From Candidatus Thorarchaeota archaeon (GTDB lineage: Archaea > Asgardarchaeota > Thorarchaeia > Thorarchaeales > Thorarchaeaceae), in the NCBI GenBank assembly GCA_016840965.1, contig JAEORI010000133.1, forward strand, positions 1-16,094: 16,094 bases of DNA. Reading direction: 5' to 3'. Position 1 is the first letter of the stretch, and the number at the start of each line of letters is the position of its first letter. The notes beneath the pieces are model-generated. The model ran no database searches. It had not been told where the DNA came from and saw only the letters and a program-made list of their open reading frames with translations. A program made the translations under genes and the position numbers. Below, piece by piece: positions 10,101 through 16,094 of the stretch.

Positions 10101-11799
10101 AGGCATTAGTACCAAATGTAAGTATTTTTGAATTTGCATAACCAGTACTGTTTACTGTAACAATCTCCGAATACCAATTTACTCCAGACGGAGAGAACAA
10201 GGTGATGTTTACATCGACTCCAGCAAATTGAGTACCTATATCGACTGCAAAGTATGCTTCATCATTAGCCCTAAGATCCATGCTTCTAGCAGTATTCCCG
10301 ATAGTAGGACTACTCATCAGTAAGTCTGTAATCATATTTGCACCCTTACTTCTTATGAGCCAATATCCCCACCTGTCGAGGTGCTGATAGGCAGTGATAT
10401 TTGCATACCACTCAGGACCATGCCCTTCATCCCAAGATGAAATGTTTACATTTGTAAGCAAAGGTGAGCCAACAAAGTAAACATCTCGATATTCGGGTAA
10501 TGATATATTGAAGTAGTATCTATTGTCATACCCATCAGGAATATCGGCAAAGAACCAAGTCAAATAATCTACTTCTGAGGAGTTTGTTGCTTTGAAAGTT
10601 TCACCAAACGCGGTTGGGTCCTGTGTTGTAAGTGTCGTTGATGAACCTCTAGCGTAAAGATTGGTTTCTACATTGAAGTCGACCCATATATCGCGATTGG
10701 GATCTGGCGTAGCTGGAGATGGGCTCCAAGAAAACATAATATCAACTGGACTTGTTGTCCAAGTAGGTATTGGTGTTTGTGTGATGTTTCCTAGCCCGGG
10801 AACAGATGTACCCCCAACATCATAATCGTTTACATCTATTCCATTCATCTTCAGATTGATATCACTTGGATTTGCTTTGGTCTTGAGGTAGAGCTCTACA
10901 TTATCAACACGAGCGTATGGATTGAGATCAGGATTATAGTTAACACTTTGCTGACTAAAGAGCCCCACAGTCACAGTTACACCATTGGACAAGTCAAAGA
11001 TGGATAAATCAGGAAGAACCACTAATCCACTATCATACCATGTCATTTCTTGTTCTACATCAGCGAATGATTTCTGCCAAACTCGTTGCGTGTAATCGGT
11101 TGATTCTACAGAAACGAATATCGCTACAAAACCATCAGGACCCCAATCAGATTCAATCCAATAATCAAGCCTGAAACCTGCCCACACAACATCACCACGA
11201 TTCACTGAGAATGTTTGCGTAGCCCAAGCTCGTTCCTCGAACTGTGGATCGCCGCCTTCAGCGATTTCAAACTCAACACAATCATCGCCTGCTCCATGTC
11301 CATTATCAACCCAATATGCAGATGGTGTAGCACCACCAGCAATATTGTATTGACCTAGAGTCCAGCTAGATGGACTGTTTTCCATATCTGGATCCTGCAC
11401 CCACGTTCTGTTCTCAGTTAGGTCTGTTACTCCTACAAATAGCTCATGTCCTTCCCACTCAGTTCCTAAAGGCACCGATACTGAAGTGTTGCTAGTACTA
11501 CCAGTAGATGGGAAATATCTCATTTGATTATTATCAAAGATGTCAGTTCTATTACCATAAGCTTGAGCAGGTAATCCAGATGAAACTCCAGTCCACATAG
11601 TCCAGCCTTGCTCTGAAATTGAATGCTGTTGTTCAGGTGTAAACATAGGAGCTGATACACCTTGCTCATCTTGCAGAACATTCGAGTTTGATGGCAACAA
11701 AATGTTTGAAGTCTGTAGACTCCCAATTGTTGTCAAGGTATTACAGACTATTAGAAATGTGATGAGCATCAGGAGTGGTAGTCTATATTTAGGTTTCAT
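4117..11799 (-). CDS. Giant Ig-like-repeat surface protein with one membrane segment and cytoplasmic tail (complete)
   Basis: This complete 2560-residue protein is predicted to be anchored in the cell membrane with its bulk outside. Residues 1-30 form a signal peptide (basic start, hydrophobic 9-19). Residues about 120-306 look like a jelly-roll, galactose-binding-like domain ending in ARVDNVELYL. Residues 307-600 are beta-rich and unassigned. Residues 601-2341 hold 17 Ig-like repeats. A membrane helix spans about 2353-2373, followed at once by Arg/Lys-rich sequence, which puts the C-terminus inside. The tail (2374-2560) is helical and charged and contains two related modules at 2442-2482 and 2516-2556. 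N-x-S/T sequons are frequent, so glycosylation is likely. No catalytic motif is visible; adhesion, a surface coat or a receptor role is possible. The ATG overlaps the stop of the paralogous gene upstream, with GGAGGG 8 nt before it. Confidence 0.92.
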   Translation of the reverse strand: MKPKYRLPLLMLITFLIVCNTLTTIGSLQTSNILLPSNSNVLQDEQGVSAPMFTPEQQHSISEQGWTMWTGVSSGLPAQAYGNRTDIFDNNQMRYFPSTGSTSNTSVSVPLGTEWEGHELFVGVTDLTENRTWVQDPDMENSPSSWTLGQYNIAGGATPSAYWVDNGHGAGDDCVEFEIAEGGDPQFEERAWATQTFSVNRGDVVWAGFRLDYWIESDWGPDGFVAIFVSVESTDYTQRVWQKSFADVEQEMTWYDSGLVVLPDLSIFDLSNGVTVTVGLFSQQSVNYNPDLNPYARVDNVELYLKTKANPSDINLKMNGIDVNDYDVGGTSVPGLGNITQTPIPTWTTSPVDIMFSWSPSPATPDPNRDIWVDFNVETNLYARGSSTTLTTQDPTAFGETFKATNSSEVDYLTWFFADIPDGYDNRYYFNISLPEYRDVYFVGSPLLTNVNISSWDEGHGPEWYANITAYQHLDRWGYWLIRSKGANMITDLLMSSPTIGNTARSMDLRANDEAYFAVDIGTQFAGVDVNITLFSPSGVNWYSEIVTVNSTGYANSKILTFGTNASAGEWLVQAFCNNSFGGSNWNKTGFFHRTFNIIHASTSTLLNPTDAISTWITNVTYPDLFLVRIRINDADISGVTVSGGQMSYNWTTGTKYFGEGGNGEYLITLDSGDLPQKGQYALNIEWTHPHFDSVQDVLTINLNFDGNLVLEAPDSPGLSIPSGYNGSFRMGFEDYLGSPIITGSLDCNWSSYYSVTPVAGSPGSYLFWLNTTFTAMGDYVVEVTGTAPFILPQSYLLYVEVRELYTKVTYLQNVVNIPVGEARSLTFTWTDADHNTPLSGLNDTILCDWTGSYSILETTPGKYVLTIFTTDSTPLGSSTVKVTFSGSMMQNHTIKITVTVRSHTTLFTLDEPISQTFYGVDTYILVYYLDTDLGTGIDNSSGYIHISVTTPGITSLKYAVTDLGAGHYNITVPTSQWSTVGWKDFTIQISWTGPVQKLQSKLLYPSFRLVGTQTDLYLETAPVATYYLDNFTFSAVYYDLVNSTYISNATGAVSVSFTPIGTNPVTGDDFFIKILINGPTVYYSFHLNSTNLEGVGMFEVEIAFLWKSGALPFYENQTINVFLMVLERPTYIDYTQVPPTSYGEDANLVFSFVDSIRTKKIADSPSLSININEVGVDWSYSFNTITKEFTIVINTTTLGGVGQITLHLNLTWTGVPFYTDVQNQQFIVIVLLRSSQLTHLPFTPGQWGNNVTIEFVYTDLISGSTSGMSGTLTLDVDPEYYTVTPTVDGHFIVIINSSILGAPSLYYINASILYTGASFVSDAFEYFAFTVLERSTQIGYESPDNAPYLTMLTFTITYSDDTTGTGIPGATVQVTSDPLILVLGVDYWVTDNGLGEYLIEVDTSALGPPGNYKLNVSVSFSGAPYYRSSLRTISANVVERPTQIRIIKTPGNTPFLENVTFSFVFEDFLTKSFITIGKSQITLSHGPSHTLITSSWYRLNNFGSYYQISFNSTILDALNLVSSHEIQLSIDWSSGSPFYADRNTVTQATTTSRSTVILFPLVEETPYFDNITINLQFKDYLTGSGIDGAMVTLSSYNWSTSEYQVIRLGNGGYRLLVNTTVFGSAGSVYFNISFTWSGVPFYSNRDALNIRAQIRLVQTSLIAEAPPAGSTAIGIPIIVVLTLIDFDHDAFLEGAIIDSDWTAITGNSFYWNETGEGTYSVTLETIGLLAQQYIFTVTAMKSYFQTAQALVTVQPGAQLVQIVLTKSTYYADWGEILNISFWIQEPFYMTFVEGFTSSLLWNGELYSFIDVGNGFYYLLLDTSDSDFGIYSPQITASREFYQTRQKSFTMVVSKAPGQIIPYQSTYTAVINTVIDFEVFLNNTITNAPVTGAAVTMEWNGSVFSMTPTGVSGWYTGSVDVTGFAVGHYPVTIRAVITNLQFIETDIDINIVPIPTTIALIDGTTIRYVFFGDTLWLRAVFNDTYHGVLISGAAVTYTLGSLSGSFIDESNGSYVATIDVSSLASQSIYLRMVGVKAGYATAIKSIVITILPIPTQAFATPILQSGYYGDTVSYLFYYNDTQHNSLIIGANVITSWEGSNVLVTSHPNGSYEITVLIDIENPGLYDLVVRFSRTNYTSRTVTAKIEVYATPAQIFGPTECSIPINDEISILYNVTSLLDNSLIIDVIGTAYSTQLGAIELQLLLNGSYALNLAGDLPYGTYIFDIAFETTKYTIAPLHLEVMVRPIHTVLLYSNDTVYTSPGETFSVVITYFDLDHQVGISNANLVVSDISQNITYLVSQTLDEDGTYTLWFRAEGQKTFIVTIVFQMDNYESRQFILTIKSDISPQQQFQQALAIGGGSALILIALLIVAYVKVWSVPKQIRQMTRMIRALARGRVPKAPRVPGRRDMAMVIVNEEIRSMKLSKDPSEIAEYPIETTVPEVNELLEELAAITGLGAAEIDAFRADLARMKASERPGFLKEVIDQEKARRADVLAMPPTRELPLEEVPLAQRPEELDDLRQKLIKKGMAVDEIDVILEEAKSLSKADLDALLNSLGIDLD
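4120..4680 (-). other. Cytoplasmic tail domain of the complete giant protein
   Basis: This encodes residues 2374-2560. In order it has a basic juxtamembrane segment (2377-2409, ten Arg and three Lys), a conserved NEE segment (2415-2417), helical module A (2442-2482), a charged linker and helical module B (2516-2556). The same order occurs in the paralogue's tail. I do not recognise a named domain family. Confidence 0.75.
4777..9999 (-). repeat. 17 tandem Ig-like repeats (protein level) in the complete giant protein
   Basis: These are residues 601-2341. Units start near 601, 705, 804, 904, 1012, 1129, 1234, 1334, 1440, 1553, 1656, 1758, 1854, 1952, 2051, 2148 and 2243. Each begins with a short strand such as RPTQI or IPTT, then a hydrophobic strand ending in Y/F-x-D, a loop with GxGIxGA, a variable strand pair, a GNGxY turn, a D/NTSxLG segment, G-x-Y, and a closing strand often after WSGxPFY. 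This resembles bacterial Ig-like (Big/invasin) or macroglobulin-type beta sandwiches; the exact family is not settled. The repeats are divergent and I see no long DNA-level identity between units. Confidence 0.85.
10882..11442 (-). other. Jelly-roll/galactose-binding-like domain near the N-terminus
   Basis: Residues about 120-306 begin with a DPDMENSPSSW segment, have alternating polar and hydrophobic beta strands rich in Trp and Asp, and end with ARVDNVELYL. This pattern is typical of MAM/CBM-like jelly-roll domains that bind carbohydrate or other surface ligands. The fold is inferred by eye and ligand binding is unproven. Confidence 0.5.
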
Positions 11800-14700
11800 T
11801 CATCCATCCCTCCTATTTCTTCAAGAAGTGCATCAATCTCTGACTTTGATAGATTCCTTGCTTGTTCTATCATGAGGTCAGCTTCGGTTTCTTCAATGCC
11901 CATCTTAATCAAGCGCTCTCTCAGGTGGAGCAGTTCTTCCTCAGATAGGCGTTCTTCAGCTACTTCAGGTGGTGCACCTTCTTCTGCAATCCTTTCAGCT
12001 TCAGCAAGCTCTCGAGCTCGTCGAGATCGTTCCTGCCTGAGAACTTCGTTGATGAATCCAGCTCGTTCACTCGGTCTCATCTTGTCAAGATCTTGTCGAA
12101 GAGTATCGATATCATCAGGAGTAAGACCTACAACTGTAGCTAATTGATCAAGTAGCTGCTCCACATCCATGACTGTAACATCAACTGTGGACAAAGCTAT
12201 ATCGTCAATAGTCTTCAAAATTCCAACTTTCTTGAGATCCTCATTCATCATTGCCAAAAGCATTGAGCGTCTGACTGGAACATCTGCTGGCTTTGGAATC
12301 ATTCGTCGTTCTAGAGTTCTAATCATTCGTCTTATGATCCGTAATAATTTTGGAATTGATAGAACCCGGAAATACAAAGCACCAAGAGCTGCAAGTGCGA
12401 GAATGAGAAGCGTACTATATTGGAATCCTGTTACTAACGCTACCTGTTCAGGAGTTAATTCAGTGTATATATCAAATTCAGCAATTACCGATTGGTAATC
12501 ATTTTTGCTAAATATAATTTGCAAATTATAGTAAGCTAGATCTGGAGCACGGAATGCTAGAGTATAAGTGCCATTTCCATGATCAATATCAAGACTAGGT
12601 TCGCGAACTATCCTAGAAGTTGGTAAGCTACTTGTTGATACAACAGATATATCAGCATCAGAAATTGCCAGTGAATGATCTATGTCAAAGTATGTTATAT
12701 TAATCAAGAATACGCGACCAACAAAAATTGGAGAGGGAAGTGCTGAAGTTCTTAATTCAGTAGAAATCTCGCGAATCGATAGTAAGACTTCAACTTCGCC
12801 ACGAGAATAGTTACCACCAGATATTGATATTCTGATCTGATAGGGTGTCGACCTATCTTGCAGTTGTGTAGCTAGATTCGCTGCGGTAGGACCAAAAGCA
12901 TAGGAGCCATTGTTAAGATTAGTCAATTGGACCGCTCCAAATTCCCAATAAGCTGTAGCCAGACCATCTGTAATCCATTTCCCATTGAGATCATCCCAGA
13001 ATCCAAATAGCATAGTATAATCATCGTACACAGGAAACTCCATTACTAATTCGCCAACAATCTGTGTCCGAATCGGATTTACAAGAAGCTTCAATAGAGT
13101 TGAAGCAAAGCGGAAGTTTTCCTTTCGGAATGAAACTGATATATCGTGAGGTATACTTCCAGCACGCACTAATGATGTATTCAGTGTGAGAGAATACGTA
13201 CCATTTCCATAATCAACTAAAGAACCTCTGAATTGTTCTAATGTATAGTTAGTGATTGCACCAGGTATTCCCTCATTTGCATGAGTGTCATTGAAGAATA
13301 GCCAAAATGTAACTTCTTCGCCATAGTATCCACTGAGCGTTGCGGGTGTAATAATAGCAATGTCAGTCTCAACAACCTCCACATTCAATGTGAACTGGAT
13401 TGAAGAGGGAGTGTACCCAGGCTTATCACTGGAAATAACAACTGTCCATTCCTGCACACCTAGAGCCGTTGTGTCTATGAGTGCGCTATAATAGCCAAGC
13501 GATCCAAGCTCGGATAAATTACCCACCAATGGACCTACACCGTATGATAGGATTGCTTGAGAAACATAAGTGTTCAAATCTGTATTGTTAAGGTAGACAG
13601 TGATGTTTGCTATGTCACGATAATTGACAGTTACTATGAAATCTGAAATAGCAATAAGAGTTGTAGAGAGCTCTGTGATCTCGAGTGTTAGTTGCATGCT
13701 TCTGCTCTTGTAGTTAGTAGAGGATGCTTGTATGAGAATTTGATGAGTTCCTACAGGTACACCTGAAACAATAAATTGTACAGTATATTTGCCATCCACT
13801 ACTGACCAGATAAGTTGACCTGATCCTCCAATCCAACTATAGGTTACAATGCCATCTTCAATGGCAGAACTATTGGAATAGAGAAGATAGTCTATCTCAA
13901 TTGTGACAGGTAATCCATTCACTGTTGATAGGGGATCGAGTGAACCCGCAATCTTTGATGCAATCTTGTCAATTCGTATCTGGAAATCCCTCTGTCTAGT
14001 CTCGTAATTCAGTAAGAATGAACTAACAGTTATTGTATACTCACCCGCTCCAATTTGCCAACTCTGGACCGTGCAGGTATAGATGCCATTCCCTGCGGGG
14101 GTCATATTGATTGCAATAGAAGATATGGTAAGATTGACATACGCACCATCAATTGGATTTCCATTCCTTGCATCGGTGACATTTGCCTGAAAATCAATAG
14201 GATCGCCCCAAAGCGGATTTGTTGGAACGAATGTCAGCTCTATTTGAACTGGAACAGCAGCCAGTAGGATATCAGCTAGAATTGTCTTATTTTGGTGTAG
14301 ATACTTTGAAGCAGAGATTGAAAACGAATACAGACCAGCATCCATACCCGATGTCTGGATTATCATTTCATAAACACCAATATCAATCTCATGGATTGTG
14401 GCTATGGTTGGATATGTTGAGTTCCAGTTGCTTGTAATATTGGCATTTGGAATTCCTACGCCAAATTCGATTGCAGTGTATGTGATATTTGCATGAATTT
14501 CATCACCAAGGTAGAAGATTACACCTTGCGGGAGTGTGAAGCTGAGGGTAGTTGATACTGAATTTACTACAACTGCAAAATTCAAGTTTGTAACATTTGT
14601 ATAGAATGGATTTCCATACCAGGAGATATTCACCATGAAATAATATCTTCCTAATCCAGACAAAGTTGTAGTATCAACGAGAATTCGATAGGTACCATCT

Positions 14701-16094
14701 CCAATGTCAATAATCCAATTTGTGAAACTAGTTGAGTTAACACAGTCAATAGAGATCTCAGCTCCAGAGATTCCATCACCAGTGAGATAATCGCTATAAT
14801 AGATTAGAGTGCTGATATTAAAGAAATAATACGCTGGAGGAGTTGATAAGACTGAGGCTTGAGTGAATCTTGTCGAGATTGTAACTTGTGTTGTGGTTGT
14901 CGAATTCTCATAATATGGTGCAACATCACCCCAGTGGAATAGGACTGTAATGGGATATGCATCAACGAGCTCCGAAGTCAAGAGGATGGAGCTAAAGGAA
15001 ATCAAGTAGAAACCATTCTGACCTGTGAGAGTGTACTCAGAATCAAGAATTAGCGTACCTCCACCATGAGTAATGGTGAGAACCGATTTTGTTAGTGGAA
15101 TCCTCGTGCTATTTACCTCATCAACTACTGCAATTTGGAACTCCACGTTCTCAAGGAACGGTGTTGTCAATGGGGACCGAGTAACAGAGATCGTCGCATA
15201 CCTTCTTACAACATCAATTGAAACATCAATCACTCTGCTACGGTAGAAGGGAACTCCAGCTTTGCTTGCTGAAATTGTGATTGTATATTGCCCAAAGTTA
15301 CCCAAAGCGAGCGTTGATATTCTAATACGATAGTCTCCGCCTGGGAGAGCATCAACCCAGTAGTTTATTCCCAACTGAAGTGTTGTATTTACACATGTAG
15401 CAGTTATTGTCGCTCCCAGGATGGATGCATAGGTGTTATCATCAATGTAGGAAACAATAATCACAGCTTCTTCTAGGAAAACAGCGAGTGATGGAACCTC
15501 ACTTGTTAATTGAGTTCTCCTTTGGATAATAGTTAGATAGAAGAAATCGTTCGCATTGTAACAATAATTCGTCCCTGTGTAGGATATGGATGCATTCACT
15601 GTAAATATTCCTAGAGATGGAAAGACGCTTGTATCAAGCGTCACAGTATAAGTACCATCCATATTGTTGTCGACATCATAATAACCGGTGAGTGATGCAT
15701 CAAGTGTCAATGTTCCAGTGTTCAATAGCGTCTGACCATCAAGATCTCTGTAGGTAAATATGATAGTCAATTCATTTCCATACTGAATTGATGTGTATGA
15801 GCCATGTTCAAGATTTGTATACCGATTCCGTATTGAGATGGATATCTGGATGCTTGTACGATTCTGATAATAGGGAGGTCCAGACCATGTAACATCGAGA
15901 TGGAATGTATAGGTACCAACATTGTTCCACCATGTAGTATCAAGTGTAAGCACAAATTGCTGAGTACCAGCCAAATATGCTGTAGCAATGACAAGTCCAA
16001 CTTCTTGAACTTGATAACTCAATTGTGCACCTTCAGGAATTCGTAAACCTGATAATACATCAATGTAGGAGAAAGTTAGGTTAACCTCATCACC
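11796..16094 (-). CDS. Giant Ig-like-repeat surface protein, paralogue (N-terminal part outside window)
   Basis: The frame is open from the right edge to TGA 11796-11798, giving the last 1432 residues. An in-frame TTG at 16020-16022 is not a real start: the sequence before it (GDEVNLTFSYIDVL) is ordinary repeat sequence. Counting from the edge, residues 1-1212 contain 12 Ig-like repeats (the first partial), residues about 1224-1244 form a membrane helix, and residues 1245-1432 form a helical cytoplasmic tail homologous to that of the neighbouring giant protein. The tail has the same basic juxtamembrane segment and two helical modules. N-x-S/T sequons are common in the repeats. The repeat order matches repeats 6-17 of the neighbour. 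The gene is translationally coupled to that neighbour by an ATGA overlap. Its signal peptide, promoter and remaining repeats must lie beyond the window. Confidence 0.92.
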   Translation of the reverse strand, partial: GDEVNLTFSYIDVLSGLRIPEGAQLSYQVQEVGLVIATAYLAGTQQFVLTLDTTWWNNVGTYTFHLDVTWSGPPYYQNRTSIQISISIRNRYTNLEHGSYTSIQYGNELTIIFTYRDLDGQTLLNTGTLTLDASLTGYYDVDNNMDGTYTVTLDTSVFPSLGIFTVNASISYTGTNYCYNANDFFYLTIIQRRTQLTSEVPSLAVFLEEAVIIVSYIDDNTYASILGATITATCVNTTLQLGINYWVDALPGGDYRIRISTLALGNFGQYTITISASKAGVPFYRSRVIDVSIDVVRRYATISVTRSPLTTPFLENVEFQIAVVDEVNSTRIPLTKSVLTITHGGGTLILDSEYTLTGQNGFYLISFSSILLTSELVDAYPITVLFHWGDVAPYYENSTTTTQVTISTRFTQASVLSTPPAYYFFNISTLIYYSDYLTGDGISGAEISIDCVNSTSFTNWIIDIGDGTYRILVDTTTLSGLGRYYFMVNISWYGNPFYTNVTNLNFAVVVNSVSTTLSFTLPQGVIFYLGDEIHANITYTAIEFGVGIPNANITSNWNSTYPTIATIHEIDIGVYEMIIQTSGMDAGLYSFSISASKYLHQNKTILADILLAAVPVQIELTFVPTNPLWGDPIDFQANVTDARNGNPIDGAYVNLTISSIAINMTPAGNGIYTCTVQSWQIGAGEYTITVSSFLLNYETRQRDFQIRIDKIASKIAGSLDPLSTVNGLPVTIEIDYLLYSNSSAIEDGIVTYSWIGGSGQLIWSVVDGKYTVQFIVSGVPVGTHQILIQASSTNYKSRSMQLTLEITELSTTLIAISDFIVTVNYRDIANITVYLNNTDLNTYVSQAILSYGVGPLVGNLSELGSLGYYSALIDTTALGVQEWTVVISSDKPGYTPSSIQFTLNVEVVETDIAIITPATLSGYYGEEVTFWLFFNDTHANEGIPGAITNYTLEQFRGSLVDYGNGTYSLTLNTSLVRAGSIPHDISVSFRKENFRFASTLLKLLVNPIRTQIVGELVMEFPVYDDYTMLFGFWDDLNGKWITDGLATAYWEFGAVQLTNLNNGSYAFGPTAANLATQLQDRSTPYQIRISISGGNYSRGEVEVLLSIREISTELRTSALPSPIFVGRVFLINITYFDIDHSLAISDADISVVSTSSLPTSRIVREPSLDIDHGNGTYTLAFRAPDLAYYNLQIIFSKNDYQSVIAEFDIYTELTPEQVALVTGFQYSTLLILALAALGALYFRVLSIPKLLRIIRRMIRTLERRMIPKPADVPVRRSMLLAMMNEDLKKVGILKTIDDIALSTVDVTVMDVEQLLDQLATVVGLTPDDIDTLRQDLDKMRPSERAGFINEVLRQERSRRARELAEAERIAEEGAPPEVAEERLSEEELLHLRERLIKMGIEETEADLMIEQARNLSKSEIDALLEEIGGMDE
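11799..12362 (-). other. Cytoplasmic tail domain of the paralogous giant protein
   Basis: These are residues 1245-1432 counted from the window edge. A basic juxtamembrane segment (1246-1278) is followed by helical module A, an Arg/Glu-rich linker that may form a coiled coil or long helix, and helical module B ending in DALLEEIGG. Order and spacing match the tail of the downstream protein. Confidence 0.75.
11808..11813 (-). promoter_or_regulatory. Shine-Dalgarno site of the complete giant gene
   Basis: On the - strand GGAGGG lies 8 nt before the ATG at 11799, inside the last codons of the upstream giant gene. Together with the ATGA overlap it supports coupled or internally initiated translation of the second gene. 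Confidence 0.7.
12459..16094 (-). repeat. 12 tandem Ig-like repeats (first partial) in the paralogous giant protein
   Basis: Counted from the window edge, units begin near residues 1 (partial), 90, 191, 296, 409, 512, 613, 709, 808, 907, 1006 and 1108. They share the features of the neighbour's repeats: a Y-x-D strand, a GxGIxGA loop, a GxGxY turn, D-T-S/T-x-L and a closing Y-x-N/S strand. Unit-specific landmarks such as TPFLENV in the 296-408 unit occur at the corresponding unit of the neighbour. Confidence 0.83.

Noticed and set aside
11740..11799. Lipoprotein lipobox in the giant protein's N-terminus (LIVC at residues 16-19)
   Set aside because: The residue before Cys is Val, not Gly/Ala/Ser, and the protein already has a C-terminal membrane anchor. 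An ordinary signal peptide fits better.
12459..16094. CRISPR or DNA-level tandem repeat array
   Set aside because: The repetition is at protein level only. Units are about 290-350 bp with diverged DNA and no constant short repeat with spacers.

Overview
The window looks archaeal. The tyrosyl-tRNA synthetase is of the archaeal/eukaryotic type. Several starts follow Shine-Dalgarno sequences (GGAGGG, AGGAG), base composition is moderately AT-rich, and genes are packed with overlaps. Most of the window is two giant Ig-like-repeat surface proteins, each with one C-terminal membrane segment and a charged helical tail inside the cell. I associate that architecture with Asgard archaea (Loki-/Thor-/Heimdallarchaeia), but this rests on remembered protein style and no marker gene here settles it.

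Left arm, + strand (1-2936): a compact gene cluster. It holds the 3' end of an unidentified gene, a UbiA-family polyprenyl transferase most like the polyprenyl-phosphate phosphoribosyltransferase (DPPR synthase) branch, a PHP-domain metal-dependent phosphoesterase, and an UPF0104/LPG-synthase-TM-like membrane protein of possible flippase type. The genes are separated by 23 and 13 nt or overlap by 14 nt, and each of the three complete genes has a plausible ribosome binding site. Read together they suggest a small lipid-linked pentose pathway: attach phosphoribose to a polyprenyl phosphate, remove the 5-phosphate, and move the lipid-linked sugar across the membrane. This is inference.

Middle, - strand (2926-4014): tyrosyl-tRNA synthetase, convergent with the cluster above and overlapping its last gene by 11 bp at the 3' ends.

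Right arm, - strand (4117-16094): two giant genes transcribed leftward and joined by an ATGA stop/start overlap. The downstream gene (2560 aa) is complete: a signal peptide, a jelly-roll-like N-terminal domain, further beta-rich sequence, 17 Ig-like repeats of about 95-117 residues, one membrane segment and a tail of about 187 residues. The upstream gene runs off the right edge; its last 1432 residues cover 12 repeats (the first one partial), a membrane segment and a homologous tail. The repeats of the two proteins match position by position, so the pair comes from duplication of a whole long gene. The tails share a basic juxtamembrane segment and contain two copies of a helical module of about 40 residues. 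That tail is the most promising undescribed element here.
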